From the NCBI RefSeq assembly GCF_006440675.2, contig NZ_CP083951.1:4435501-4499500 (forward strand): 64,000 nucleotides of DNA. The letters are read 5' to 3'. The stretch comes from Mesorhizobium sp. B2-8-5. Its GTDB lineage: Bacteria; Pseudomonadota; Alphaproteobacteria; Rhizobiales; Rhizobiaceae. A program made the translations under genes and the position numbers. Every line of letters starts with the position of its first letter. The first letter of the stretch is position 1. Below, piece by piece: positions 54,411 through 63,293 of the stretch. Under the pieces are notes generated by a model. That model was not told the DNA's origin. It worked only from the letters and a program-made list of their open reading frames with translations, and searched no databases.

Positions 54411-54938
54411 TCACGCCGTCTTGAGCTTGGCCTTGAAGCGTTTGGCATTGGCCACGTAGTGAGCCGCCGAGACCCGCAGCCTTTCGATCGCCGCTTCGTC
54501 CAGTGTCCTGATCACCTTGGCGGGCGAGCCGACGATCAGCGAATTGTCGGGAAAAACCTTATTTTCGGTCACCAGGGCGCCGGCGCCGACCAGCGAGTTG
54601 TTGCCGATCCTGGCGCCGTTCAGAACGATGGCGCCCATGCCGATCAGGCTGTTGTCACCGATCATGCAGCCATGCAGCAGCGCCCTGTGGCCGATCGTGC
54701 AGCCTTCGCCGATGGTCAGTGGAAAGCCGGGGTCGGTGTGCATGATCGTATGCTCCTGCACATTGGTGTCGGCGCCAATCGCAATGAGTTCGCCATCGCC
54801 GCGGATGACGACGCCGAACCAGAAGCCGGCGTTGCGGCCGATCGTGATATTGCCGATCAGCGTCGCGTCGGGCGCGATCCAGTTCGTATCGGCGTCCTCG
54901 AACTCAGGCGCCTTCCCATCGATCGCATAGACCGGCAT
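54411..54938 (-). CDS. Gamma-class carbonic anhydrase family protein
   Basis: 175 residues forming a left-handed beta helix with hexapeptide repeats. Zinc ligand histidines occur in NVQEHTIMHTDPG (about 60-72) and TIGHRALLHGCMIGD (about 81-95), with the RGDGELIAIG segment preceding. Members of this family, such as the plant complex I gamma-CA and YrdA/PaaY, may be active or not; activity here cannot be told. It is convergent with the ankyrin gene. Confidence 0.9.
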   Translation of the reverse strand: MPVYAIDGKAPEFEDADTNWIAPDATLIGNITIGRNAGFWFGVVIRGDGELIAIGADTNVQEHTIMHTDPGFPLTIGEGCTIGHRALLHGCMIGDNSLIGMGAIVLNGARIGNNSLVGAGALVTENKVFPDNSLIVGSPAKVIRTLDEAAIERLRVSAAHYVANAKRFKAKLKTA

Positions 54939-54957
54939 TTTTCGTCTCCGATTCGTC

Positions 54958-55302
54958 TCAACCAGCGAATTCGAAAGACCCTAGGTTGGCGGTCGCCCAG
55001 GATGCAATGGCGATGAGCACGACGCCGAGGGCCAGCGCCCAGGCGATGGCCGTGCAACCACAGGACAACAGCGCCATCGCGCCTATGCGGCCCTCACGCC
55101 GGGCGGTCAAGGCCTCGTTGGTGAGCATGAACGGTCCGGCGCAAGCCGTTGCCGCCAGCGAACGCAGGATATGGACAGGCGAAACATAAGGCTCGGCAAA
55201 GGCCAGGCGCCGGCCTGACAGCAGTTCCATGACCGATCCGGACAGCCCGCAGGCCGTTAGACCAACAGCAAAAGCGTAAAGAACAAGCACAACAGGATCC
55301 AT
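54958..55302 (-). CDS. Conserved membrane protein, unknown function
   Basis: 114 residues from the ATG at 55302, with about three membrane segments: DPVVLVLYAFAVGLTACGL, VHILRSLAATACAGPFMLT and LLSCGCTAIAWALALGVVLIAIASW. A charged loop (TARREGRIGAM) splits them. I do not recognise a named function. An in-frame extension upstream to 55425 is Arg-rich and overlaps the divergent gene's promoter region, so 55302 is preferred. Confidence 0.65.
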   Translation of the reverse strand: MDPVVLVLYAFAVGLTACGLSGSVMELLSGRRLAFAEPYVSPVHILRSLAATACAGPFMLTNEALTARREGRIGAMALLSCGCTAIAWALALGVVLIAIASWATANLGSFEFAG

Positions 55303-55412
55303 ATTTACCAACCGTTTACCATGAAAACGCACAGTCGTGCCAACGCGCTGCAAAAGCCATGCCGCGCAGGCTGTGCCGCCGAAGGACAGGTGGGCGGATC
55401 GGGAAAGAGCAG

Positions 55413-56141
55413 ATGAGAGACGCAACGGCTGCCGAGAGCCCGGAGTTCCAGGTCGTCGACTCGACCTTAATGAGGCGGGTCTTCTACATTTTCGCGGCGC
55501 TGGCGCTGCTTTCGGTGGCCATCAGCGTCGGCGGCAAATGGCTCGGCCGGTCGATCGCCATGGCCGGCTATACGGATGACATGACGGTGCGCCAGATCGT
55601 CATGGGCAACAATCTGATCAGCGTGCCGGCAAACTTCATCCGCTTCGACCAGGCCAGGCGCGACGGCATCGCCTCGCGGCTCGACCTCTACCTGCGCTAT
55701 CCCGAAATGGACGGCTACAGCGCGGCCGCGCGCGACGACTTCAACCACGCGACGACCAGGAAGATCATCTTCCTGTCGTTCGAGCCGCGGATGATGTCGC
55801 GCGACATGAGCGGCCGGTTCGTGCCGATCTACAGCGCCCTGATCGAAAAGCCGGGCACGCCCGGTCCGGGCGGCACGACGGTTTACGCCTTCACGGAAAA
55901 ATCAGGCTATCTCAACGAGGTTCTGGCCGTCGCCGAACGTCCGGGCAAGGATCCGTTCGTCGCCCGTTGCCTCAGCGGTCCGAGCGCGGAGGAATCGCTG
56001 GCGCCCTGCGAGCGCGACATCCAGGTCGGCGACGATCTCAGCCTCACCTATCGCTTTCCGCGCGAGTTGCTGGCGAATTGGCCGGCGCTCGACACGGCGA
56101 TTGCCGCGAAGGTGGCGGGTATCCTGAAGACGGGCCACTGA
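55413..56141 (+). CDS. Hypothetical protein with one transmembrane segment
   Basis: 242 residues. One N-terminal membrane helix (about 30-50, FYIFAALALLSVAISVGG) and a soluble, probably periplasmic domain with VRQIVMGNNLISVPANFIRFDQARRDG, LSFEPRMMSRDMSGRFVPIYSALIE and a C-terminal VGDDLSLTYRFPRELLANWPAL. The two cysteines CLSGPSAEESLAPC are close enough to pair. I do not recognise the family; the layout recalls small envelope proteins of rhizobia. The start is uncertain by a few codons. Confidence 0.7.
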   Translation: MRDATAAESPEFQVVDSTLMRRVFYIFAALALLSVAISVGGKWLGRSIAMAGYTDDMTVRQIVMGNNLISVPANFIRFDQARRDGIASRLDLYLRYPEMDGYSAAARDDFNHATTRKIIFLSFEPRMMSRDMSGRFVPIYSALIEKPGTPGPGGTTVYAFTEKSGYLNEVLAVAERPGKDPFVARCLSGPSAEESLAPCERDIQVGDDLSLTYRFPRELLANWPALDTAIAAKVAGILKTGH

Positions 56142-56284
56142 CGCTGCCGGCTAGCCGAATACCCAGCTAGATCATTTCTGCGCGCAGCTAGGCTTCAAAC
56201 CGGCAATCTGGCTCAACGGTTCGATTTCACGGGCGACAAGATACGGTCTGGCATCGGGCTGACAAGGCGCGCTAATGGTCAGGC

Positions 56285-57532
56285 ATGACCGATTTGAAGC
56301 CTTCCTATCTTGAGTTTGATCTCGCCAGCCGCCGCCTGCGTCTCGACCCGCACGAGCCAGCCTTCGTGCAGAATCCTTACGAGGCCTACGCCTTCCTGCA
56401 CGGCACTGCCAACGCCTTCTTCTGGGAAGACTACGGCTTCTGGTGCTTTGGCGGCTTCGACGACGTCAACCGGCTGTTGCGCGACCGCCGTTTCGGCCGC
56501 CAGAACCCGGCGGGGATTCCCGACAGCCGCGGCGTCGGCGACGACCGTTCGCATCTCGCGGCCTTCGACGCCATCGAGGCCAATTCCATGCTGGAACTGG
56601 AGCCGCCGGTGCATACGCGGCTTCGCACGCTGGTCAACCGCGCCTTCGTCTCACGCCAGGTCGAGCGGCTGCGACCGCGCATCGAGCTGCTGGCCAACGA
56701 GTTGATCGACCGCTTCGAGCCAAAGGGCGTCGACCTTCTGCCCGCCTACGCCTCGCCTTTGCCGATCACCATCATCGCCGAAATGCTCGGCGTTCCGACC
56801 GAGATGGGGCCGCGACTGGTCGACTGGTCGCATCAAATGGTCACCATGTACATGCATGGCCGCACGCGCGAGGTCGAGGACACTGCCAACCGCGCCGCGC
56901 GCGATTTTTCCGACTTCCTGCGCGGCTATGTGGCCGAGCGCCGCAAGAAGCCCGGCGACGATCTGCTATCGCTGCTTATCGAGGCCCAGGACAACGGCCA
57001 AAAACTCTCGGAAAACGAGCTGGTATCCTCGGCCATCCTGCTTCTCAACGCAGGCCACGAAGCGACCGTGCACCAGACCGGCAATGCGGTGCGCTCGATC
57101 CTTGCGCAAGGCGGCGATCCGCGCCGCTTCTTTGCGACACCCGAGGCGAATGTCGCGACCGTCGAGGAATGCCTGCGCTTCGATGCGCCGCTGCACATGT
57201 TCCTGCGCTATGCCTATGAGGAGATCGAAGTGTCGCCGGGCATTCTGGTCAAGCCCGGCGAGATGGTGGCGCTGCTGCTCGGCATGGCCAATCACGACCC
57301 GTTGGCGTTTGCCGAGCCCGACACCTTCAATCCGGCCCGCTCGGACCAGAAGAACGTCTCCTTCGGCGCCGGCATCCATTTCTGCATCGGCGCACCGCTG
57401 GCGCGGCTTGAGTTGCAGGTGTCGCTGAAGGCGCTGTTCGATCGGTTGCCGGAACTGCGCCTGGCGGAGACGCCGCGCTTCCGCGACAGCTATCACTTTC
57501 ATGGGCTGGAGCGGATTGCCGTCACATTTTAG
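56285..57532 (+). CDS. Cytochrome P450
   Basis: 415 residues. The I-helix motif is LLNAGHEATVHQ (about 251-262), the ExxR is in VEECLRFDAPLHM, and the haem loop FGAGIHFCIGAPLARLEL holds the ligand Cys367. The soluble, bacterial CYP type. It is an orphan with no ferredoxin gene next to it, so the redox partner and substrate are unknown. Followed at 57583 by the convergent cupin gene. Confidence 0.92.
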   Translation: MTDLKPSYLEFDLASRRLRLDPHEPAFVQNPYEAYAFLHGTANAFFWEDYGFWCFGGFDDVNRLLRDRRFGRQNPAGIPDSRGVGDDRSHLAAFDAIEANSMLELEPPVHTRLRTLVNRAFVSRQVERLRPRIELLANELIDRFEPKGVDLLPAYASPLPITIIAEMLGVPTEMGPRLVDWSHQMVTMYMHGRTREVEDTANRAARDFSDFLRGYVAERRKKPGDDLLSLLIEAQDNGQKLSENELVSSAILLLNAGHEATVHQTGNAVRSILAQGGDPRRFFATPEANVATVEECLRFDAPLHMFLRYAYEEIEVSPGILVKPGEMVALLLGMANHDPLAFAEPDTFNPARSDQKNVSFGAGIHFCIGAPLARLELQVSLKALFDRLPELRLAETPRFRDSYHFHGLERIAVTF

Positions 57533-57582
57533 GGCCAGGCCTACACCGCTTCGCCATAGAATGACGCGGCAATGGCGCCTAT

Positions 57583-57930
57583 TCAAAGTTTGATCACATA
57601 TTCCTTGCGCGTCGTCTCGAGCACTTCCCAGGTGCCTTTGAACCCTGGCCGCAGCACGAAGCTATCGCCGGCCCGCACGGTGCGCGCCTCGCCGCCGTCC
57701 TCGGCGATGACCGAGACGCCGGACAGGATGTGGCAGAACTCCCATTCGTCATAGACGATGCGCCATTTGCCCGGCGTCGCTTCCCAGATGCCGGCATAGA
57801 GGCCGCCGTCACGCTCCTCGACGTTCCAGGTGCGGAATTTGGGATCGCCCGAAATCATTCGATCCGGGGCCGGCGCGCCGGCCTCCGGTTCGACGGCATC
57901 GGTGTTGACCGCAAGGAAGGCCGACATCAT
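57583..57930 (-). CDS. Cupin-fold DUF861-like protein
   Basis: 115 residues. Cupin motifs: WRIVYDEWEFCHILSGVSVIAEDGG (about 55-79) and RAGDSFVLRPGFKGTWEV (about 85-103), typical of the DUF861 group near ureidoglycolate hydrolase and related enzymes. Its start overlaps the metY stop (TGATG at 57928-57932), so translation is coupled. An odd partner for metY; the role is unknown. The start follows MM in a Met doublet. Confidence 0.8.
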   Translation of the reverse strand: MMSAFLAVNTDAVEPEAGAPAPDRMISGDPKFRTWNVEERDGGLYAGIWEATPGKWRIVYDEWEFCHILSGVSVIAEDGGEARTVRAGDSFVLRPGFKGTWEVLETTRKEYVIKL

Positions 57931-59210
57931 CAGACCTTGCCGAGCGCCTGCTCGAGATCGGCGACGATATCGTTGACGTCCTCGATGCCGACCGAAAGGC
58001 GGACGGTGTCGGGTCCGGCGCCGGCCTTGACCTTCTGCTCGTCGGAAAGCTGGCGATGCGTGGTCGAGGCCGGATGGATGACCAGCGACTTGGTGTCGCC
58101 GACATTGGCGAGGTGCGAGAACAGTTCGAGCGCCTCGACGAATTTGATGCCGGCCTCGTAGCCGCCCTTGAGGCCGAAGGTGAACACCGCGCCTGCGCCC
58201 TGCGGCGAATATTTCTTCTGCAGCGCGTTGTTCTTGTCGCCTGGAAGACCGGGATAGTTCACCCAGGCAACCTTGGGATGGTTCGACAGCCAGCCGGCAA
58301 CGCTCGCGGCATTGTCGCAATGACGCTGCATGCGCAGCGGCAACGTTTCCAGGCCGGTCAGGATCAGGAAGGCGTTGAAGGGCGAAATCGCCGGACCAAT
58401 GTCGCGCAGGCCGAGCACGCGGGCGGCAATCGCGAAGGCGAAGTTGCCGAAGGTCTCGTGCAGGACGAGGCCGCCATATTCAGGGCGCGGCTCCGACAGC
58501 ATCGGGTATTTGCCCGATTTCGACCAGTCGAAGGTGCCGCCATCGACGATGACGCCGCCGATCGAATTGCCGTGGCCGCCAATGAATTTGGTCAGCGAGT
58601 GGACGACGATGTCGGCGCCGTGCTCGATGGGCCGGACCAGATAGGGCGAGGCCAGCGTGTTGTCGACGATCAACGGCAGGCCGTGCTTGCGGGCGATGTC
58701 GCCAATCTTCTCGATATCGACGAAGACGCCGCCGGGGTTGGCAAGGCTCTCGATGAAGATCGCCTTGGTCCTGTCGTCGATCTGGCTCTCGAAAGTCGCC
58801 GGATCGTTTGCTTCTGCCCAGCGAACTTCCCAGCCGAAGTTCTTGAAGGCATGACCGAACTGGTTGATTGAGCCGCCATAAAGCTTGTTGGCGGCGATGA
58901 AGTTGTCGCCCGGCTGCATCAGATTGTGGAAGACGATGACCTGCGCGGCGTGGCCCGAAGCGACGGCGAGCGCCGCCGTGCCGCCTTCGAGCGCCGCGAC
59001 GCGTTCCTCGAGAACCGCCTGCGTCGGGTTCATGATGCGGGTGTAGATGTTGCCGAAGGCCTTCAGCCCGAACAGCGAGGCGGCATGATCGGCATCGTCG
59101 AAGACAAAAGAGGTGGTCTGGTAGATCGGCGTGGCGCGCGCGCCAGTCGCCGGATCGGGCTTGGCGCCGGCATGAATGGCTAAAGTGTTGAAACCAGGCG
59201 TACGGGTCAT
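57930..59210 (-). CDS. metY: O-acetylhomoserine sulfhydrylase (aminocarboxypropyltransferase)
   Basis: 426 residues. PLP enzyme of the Cys/Met metabolism class that makes homocysteine from O-acetylhomoserine and sulfide. NTLAIHAGAKPDPATGARATPIYQTTSF, the Tyr-containing TRIMNPTQAVLEERVAALEGG, the PLP lysine in VHSLTKFIGGHGNSIGG (about 202-218) and the C-terminal SVGIEDVNDIVADL are diagnostic. Its end overlaps the cupin gene. No SAM riboswitch of the SAM-II kind was seen upstream; an inverted repeat GCATTCA/TGAATGC lies at 59248-59277. Confidence 0.93.
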   Translation of the reverse strand: MTRTPGFNTLAIHAGAKPDPATGARATPIYQTTSFVFDDADHAASLFGLKAFGNIYTRIMNPTQAVLEERVAALEGGTAALAVASGHAAQVIVFHNLMQPGDNFIAANKLYGGSINQFGHAFKNFGWEVRWAEANDPATFESQIDDRTKAIFIESLANPGGVFVDIEKIGDIARKHGLPLIVDNTLASPYLVRPIEHGADIVVHSLTKFIGGHGNSIGGVIVDGGTFDWSKSGKYPMLSEPRPEYGGLVLHETFGNFAFAIAARVLGLRDIGPAISPFNAFLILTGLETLPLRMQRHCDNAASVAGWLSNHPKVAWVNYPGLPGDKNNALQKKYSPQGAGAVFTFGLKGGYEAGIKFVEALELFSHLANVGDTKSLVIHPASTTHRQLSDEQKVKAGAGPDTVRLSVGIEDVNDIVADLEQALGKV

Positions 59211-59247
59211 CGAAACCTCCCTCTCCTAACCTTTCGAAAATCGCCGG

Positions 59248-59277
59248 GCATTCATGCCGAAGCGCGCTCGTGAATGC
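59248..59277. promoter_or_regulatory. Inverted repeat in the metY upstream region
   Basis: GCATTCA (59248-59254) and TGAATGC (59271-59277) are perfect inverse complements around 16 nt. It could be an operator or a leader hairpin for metY. Confidence 0.35.
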
Positions 59278-59372
59278 AAAGAAGAAAATACCTTGCGGCG
59301 TGCGATCTGCGACGAACGCCAGGAAAAAATCCAAATTCTTCCCGGAATAATTTTGCGCGAATTACCGCGCGC

Positions 59373-59894
59373 CTATTTCTGCCTTACGCCCAAGCTCTGG
59401 AACCCCTGGCGCATCAAGGGTTTCTTCGACGACAGCACGCCGGAATTGACGCCGGTCCAGCCGATCTCGCCCGACAGCTTGCCGTATTCGATCTTCGGAC
59501 AGCGGTTCATCACCACCTTGATGCCGGCAGCTTCTGCGCGGGCCGCGGCCTCGTCGTTGCGCACGCCAAGCTGCATCCAGACGACCTTGGGCAACGGGTC
59601 GAGCTTCAGCACCTGGTCGACAATGCCCGGCACTGACGCCGAAGCCCGAAAAACATCCACCATGTCGACCGGATGCGGCAGATCGGCCAAGCTGCCATAG
59701 ACCGTCTGTCCGAGAATCTGCTTACCGGCGTGACCGGGATTGATCGGCACTACCGAAAAGCCTTTGGCCAAAAGATATTTCAGCACGAAGTAGCTTGGCC
59801 GCACATCGTTGGGCGAGGCGCCGACCATGGCGATCGTCTTCACCGAATTCAGGATGCCGGCGATGTAGCTGTTGTCGTAGGTATCGTGGTTCAT
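59373..59894 (-). CDS. CoA-binding domain protein
   Basis: 173 residues, Rossmann-type CoA-binding domain as in succinyl-CoA synthetase alpha: KTIAMVGASPNDVRPSYFVLKYLL (about 19-42), VVPINPGHAGKQILGQTVYGSLADLP, VVWMQLGVRNDEAAARAEAAGI and VMNRCPKIEYG. A stand-alone domain; family members lack a proven role. It overlaps the following GNAT gene by 4 nt (59891-59894). Confidence 0.88.
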   Translation of the reverse strand: MNHDTYDNSYIAGILNSVKTIAMVGASPNDVRPSYFVLKYLLAKGFSVVPINPGHAGKQILGQTVYGSLADLPHPVDMVDVFRASASVPGIVDQVLKLDPLPKVVWMQLGVRNDEAAARAEAAGIKVVMNRCPKIEYGKLSGEIGWTGVNSGVLSSKKPLMRQGFQSLGVRQK

Positions 59895-60646
59895 GCTGCG
59901 ACGGTCTTCCTGCGGTAATGGTAACGATAGAGTTCCCGGCTGAAGCCGAGAGAAGCATAGAGTGCGCGGGCGGGCGTATTGTCGACAACCACCTGCAGGC
60001 AGCCCGCCTTGGCCCCCGCTCGCCTCGCCCAGCCGATCAGCCCGCCAACCGTCCTGCGTCCGAACCCCTGCTGCCTGAATCTGGCGTCGGTTTCAACCGC
60101 CTCGACGACAAGCAGCCCATTGCGGATGACGCCAAAGGCAAAGGCGACGACTTCATCGTCGCGCGCGCACGATACGAATGCCTTGTCGCCCGCAATCAAA
60201 CGCGTCATCTCGCGAAAAACCCGCTGTTCCGCGCCGTCATAACCGCCCGTGCGAAAGCGTGCCTCAAACCAGCGCCCGCTTGGCGCCGGGGAAACCGTGA
60301 CGTCGTCGTAGCCGCCTCCCGCGAGCGCGTCGATATCGGCATGAAGATGGATCGTGCCGCCTTCCCTTCCGTAACCGCGACGGTCAAGCTCGGGCTCCAG
60401 TTCGGCGGCGATGTCGGGGATGCGAAACAACGGCGTCTGGCCGTGGCCGACAATGAACGCTTCGGCGGCATCGATTACCTTCCCCGGCGCGCCGCGTGTG
60501 CCGCGCAAGGGGTTGGCGGAATTGCTGCGCCGGATACGGCCGCCCGAGCGCCGTAACAGCCAGCCATTGGCAACGATCTCGAGCGCCGAAGGCCATGCCT
60601 CGCGACACGCCTGTTCCATCCGCCAGTTGAGATCGTCCTGTGCCAT
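59891..60646 (-). CDS. GNAT-family N-acetyltransferase
   Basis: 251 residues. An N-terminal domain (about 1-130: WRMEQACREAWPSALEIVANGWLLRRSGG then RRSNSANPL) is typical of a two-part GNAT subfamily; the C-terminal acetyl-CoA domain has RFRQQGFGRRTVGGLIGWA (about 190-208) and NTPARALYASLGFSREL. ATG at 60646 was chosen over 60670, because the upstream AAA ATPase gene ends at 60651 and the family starts at this point. Substrate unknown. Confidence 0.85.
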   Translation of the reverse strand: MAQDDLNWRMEQACREAWPSALEIVANGWLLRRSGGRIRRSNSANPLRGTRGAPGKVIDAAEAFIVGHGQTPLFRIPDIAAELEPELDRRGYGREGGTIHLHADIDALAGGGYDDVTVSPAPSGRWFEARFRTGGYDGAEQRVFREMTRLIAGDKAFVSCARDDEVVAFAFGVIRNGLLVVEAVETDARFRQQGFGRRTVGGLIGWARRAGAKAGCLQVVVDNTPARALYASLGFSRELYRYHYRRKTVAA

Positions 60647-60650
60647 TTGC

Positions 60651-61433
60651 TCACTGCAACTCATCGTCATCCCGCAGCGCCTCCTCCAAAAAGGTTCCAG
60701 GATCGCTGCAGAAATCGCGCATCATGCGAAAATGATCGGTGTCCTGAAAATCGATGCGGTCGAGGCCGAAGCGGCCGATGCGAAAAAGCCGCGCGTTCGG
60801 ACAAGCCATCAGCAGCGGCGAGTGCGTGGCCATGATCACCTGCGCGGTGCCGGACCGCTCCATGCGTCGAAGCAGTTTCAGCAGTTCGATCTGGCGCGTC
60901 GGCGACAGCGCGCTTTCCGGCTCGTCGAGGATATAGATGCCCTGTCTGCGGCAACGCTCCTCGAAGAAGCGGATAAAGCCCTCGCCATGCGACCATGACA
61001 GGAAATCGGGCGGCGCCGCCCCAACATCCAGTGCGGCTCGGTCGAGATAACGCGATACGGAGTAGAAGGATTCGGCGCGAAAGAACCAGCCAGCAGTGAC
61101 CTTGGGAAGCCAGTGGGCGCGGAGCGTGGCGCCGAGTGCAGCACCGCTTTTGTCGACAGCACGCGAATGGTCGACCGGCATGTAACCTTTTCCGCCGCCC
61201 GCCTCGTCATAGCCGGCCAGCGCGCCGATGGCTTCAAGCAGCGTCGATTTGCCGGTGCCGTTCTCGCCGACGATGACGGTGATGGCGCTCGTGAATTCGA
61301 ACTCGAATTCGCGATCCCGGAATATCGGCAAGTTCCAGGGGTATTGCTCCCAGTCGGAGACGCGCGACGGCTCAAGCAGGATGCGCTTGAGATAGGGCGC
61401 TTTCAGCCGCGTCAGTTGCTTGCGGGCAGCCAC
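60651..61433 (-). CDS. AAA-family ATPase (ABC-type, single domain)
   Basis: 260 residues. Walker A GENGTGKS (56-63), a signature-like SWSHGEGFIRFFEERC (about 147-162), Walker B GIYILDEPESALSP (about 165-178) and the His switch ATHSPLLMACPNARLF. The fold is that of small SMC/OLD-like ATPases without a nuclease domain. It lies between a small protein and a GNAT, with which it overlaps. Function unknown; related stand-alone ATPases are often assigned to stress or phage response, which I cannot support here. Confidence 0.85.
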   Translation of the reverse strand: MAARKQLTRLKAPYLKRILLEPSRVSDWEQYPWNLPIFRDREFEFEFTSAITVIVGENGTGKSTLLEAIGALAGYDEAGGGKGYMPVDHSRAVDKSGAALGATLRAHWLPKVTAGWFFRAESFYSVSRYLDRAALDVGAAPPDFLSWSHGEGFIRFFEERCRRQGIYILDEPESALSPTRQIELLKLLRRMERSGTAQVIMATHSPLLMACPNARLFRIGRFGLDRIDFQDTDHFRMMRDFCSDPGTFLEEALRDDDELQ

Positions 61434-61471
61434 GTCGAAACTTCAGGGACGGGAGCGAGGGTAATGAGCAC

Positions 61472-61705
61472 TCATTTAAACCCAAAATGATCCTTCAAGA
61501 TCGAAAAGAGTTGGCGCGCGGAATCGTGGTCCAGTTGAATGGACTGGCTCACCTTGTCGGGAATCTCACGGTGTTTTCTTCCTGAGGTGTTGATTTGCAA
61601 CAACCTTCGACCGTCCAACTCGTATGCATAATAAGTCGCATCAATAGGATCGTGGAGGCTCAAACGGTGAAGCATCCCAGGGACAAAAGTCTCTATTCGA
61701 GCCAT
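61472..61705 (-). CDS. Small conserved hypothetical protein
   Basis: 77 residues, acidic to neutral and soluble: an IETFVPGMLHRLSLHDPIDATYYAYELDGRRLLQIN start, then a QLDHDSARQLFSILKDHF helix. The 1-nt gap after the enoyl-CoA hydratase stop shows a shared transcript with it, and the AAA ATPase follows. I recognise the general shape from small rhizobial proteins but no function. Confidence 0.65.
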   Translation of the reverse strand: MARIETFVPGMLHRLSLHDPIDATYYAYELDGRRLLQINTSGRKHREIPDKVSQSIQLDHDSARQLFSILKDHFGFK

Positions 61706-61706
61706 C

Positions 61707-62528
61707 TTAATCGTCGACCCATTCGGGCTTGCGCTTACCGATGAAGGCGCCGATGCCTTCCTCGGCGTCGCGCGCCAGCATGTTTTCGACCATCACCCGG
61801 CCGGTATAGGCATAGGCGTCGGCGAGCCCCATTTCGGCCTGGGCATAGAAGGCTTCCTTGCCGGTCCTGACCACCAAGGACGATTTGGAAGCAACGGTTT
61901 GCGCGTATTTGTTGACAACCTGATTCAGATATTCGCGCGGCACGATGCGATTGATCAGGCCGAACTCCTTGGCGGTCGCGGCGTCGATCGTTTCGCCGGT
62001 GAGCAGCATCTCCATCGCCTGCTTGCGCGAGACGTTGCGCGACAGCGCCACCATGGGGGTCGAGCAGAACAGGCCGATGTTGACGCCAGGCGTGCAGAAA
62101 CTCGCCTCGTGCGAAGCGATGGCAAGGTCGCAGCTGGCGACCAACTGCAGGCCGGCGGCTGTGGCAAGGCCGTCGACCTCGGCGATCACCGGTCTTGGGT
62201 GGCGCACGATCGTCTGCATCAAGGTTGCGCAAGCCGCGAAGGTCTTTTCGAAGAACGCCTTGCCCCGATCCGGCTCGGCGCGGTGCGCCGTCATTTCCTT
62301 GAGGTCGTGACCGGCACAGAACACCTTGCCGGATGCCGCCAGGATGATGACGCGCACGGATCTGTCGGCCTTGACGCGATCGAACTCAGCCTGCAGCGCC
62401 GCCATCGCCGCCAGCGACAACGCATTGGCCGGCGGGTTGGCGAGTGTGAGGCGCAAGATGCCCTTGTCCTGGCTGACAAGAACAGGGCCGTCGGTGACGG
62501 CGGGCTTGATGGCGACGACTTCGGCCAC
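61707..62528 (-). CDS. Enoyl-CoA hydratase/isomerase family protein
   Basis: 273 residues. Crotonase fold: KVFCAGHDLKEM (about 68-79, oxyanion hole), GLATAAGLQLVASCDLAIAS (about 118-137), ASFCTPGVNIGLFCSTPMVAL and FGLINRIVPREYLNQV. The catalytic-Glu position is not in the usual mitochondrial form, so hydratase activity is not proven. No ATG is available; GTG at 62528 has GAGG at 8 nt. Divergent from the thioesterase gene. Confidence 0.85.
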   Translation of the reverse strand: MAEVVAIKPAVTDGPVLVSQDKGILRLTLANPPANALSLAAMAALQAEFDRVKADRSVRVIILAASGKVFCAGHDLKEMTAHRAEPDRGKAFFEKTFAACATLMQTIVRHPRPVIAEVDGLATAAGLQLVASCDLAIASHEASFCTPGVNIGLFCSTPMVALSRNVSRKQAMEMLLTGETIDAATAKEFGLINRIVPREYLNQVVNKYAQTVASKSSLVVRTGKEAFYAQAEMGLADAYAYTGRVMVENMLARDAEEGIGAFIGKRKPEWVDD

Positions 62529-62664
62529 TTTCAAAACCTCGTGCTCATGGAGCAACAGAACTAGCACGCTGCCGGTTGAAGAACAGCCGCGAGACGTGTT
62601 TTCTCCGTCGCACCGTTTGGTCCAGGCGCACTGCCCGGAACTGCTCATCATATAGGACGCGCCG

Positions 62665-63129
62665 ATGCCAGCCCAAAGCAATCTGAAGCCAATGCTCAAC
62701 GCGGCGGAAGTCAATGCGCTGATGGCAAGCGTCTATCCACAGCTCAACGACAATTTCACCTCCTATGAGGCGATCGATGTGTTTCCGGGCGGCTGCACGG
62801 TGCGGCTGAACGCCGACGAGCGGCATCTGCGCCCCGGCGGCACGGTCTCGGGTCCGTCGTTGTTTACGCTGGCCGACATCGGCGGTTACGTCTGCGTGCT
62901 CAGCCACGCCGGGCCTGACGCGCTTTCGGTGACGGTCAACCTCGACATCAACTTCATGCGCAAGGCCGAGGCCGGTCCGATCGACGGCCATTGCCGCATC
63001 CTGAAGCTCGGCAAGAGCCTGATGGTGTTCGACATCGACATCGTCGCAGGCCCGGACGGTCACACCGTCGCGCACGCCACCGGCACCTATTCAATCCCGA
63101 GGAAGCGGGAAAACGATGTGGTAAAATAA
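62665..63129 (+). CDS. PaaI-family (hotdog) thioesterase
   Basis: 154 residues, single hotdog fold. The signature [32 protein letters not shown] (about 52-83) and [20 protein letters not shown] are typical of PaaI-like acyl-CoA thioesterases. It is divergent from the enoyl-CoA hydratase gene, suggesting a joint role in acyl-CoA turnover. AGGA lies before the ATG at 62665. Substrate unknown. Confidence 0.85.
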   Translation: MPAQSNLKPMLNAAEVNALMASVYPQLNDNFTSYEAIDVFPGGCTVRLNADERHLRPGGTVSGPSLFTLADIGGYVCVLSHAGPDALSVTVNLDINFMRKAEAGPIDGHCRILKLGKSLMVFDIDIVAGPDGHTVAHATGTYSIPRKRENDVVK

Positions 63130-63191
63130 TACCACTATACCAAGCTATTGTTTTTGCTTTACTTTATCCGCGCAACTCGTTTTCGATTGCC

Positions 63192-63220
63192 TTGACGCAT
63201 CAGCCGCCCTCGCCTATAAG
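63192..63220 (+). promoter_or_regulatory. Sigma-70-type promoter of rplM-rpsI
   Basis: TTGACG (63192-63197) and TATAAG (63215-63220) at exactly 17 bp, the best promoter in the window. Transcription would start near 63227, giving a leader of about 130 nt. Confidence 0.75.
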
Positions 63221-63233
63221 CCGACCCGAAGCA

Positions 63234-63293
63234 GCGGCCCGTAACGGCCGCCGTTTTGTTATTGACGGGGGCGGCTCCGGCTCTCCCGTCAAT
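63234..63293 (+). promoter_or_regulatory. Structured rplM mRNA leader with two hairpins
   Basis: First hairpin GCGGCC (63234-63239) with GGCCGC (63246-63251), followed by TTTTGTT, resembling an attenuator terminator. Second hairpin ATTGACGGG (63261-63269) with CCCGTCAAT (63285-63293). Leaders of ribosomal protein operons are often feedback-controlled; control here is inference. Confidence 0.5.

Noticed and set aside
59211..59372. SAM-II riboswitch upstream of metY
   Set aside because: Alphaproteobacterial metY/metA genes often have one, but the conserved GCTAAAAAGG-type core and pseudoknot partners were not found in this gap.
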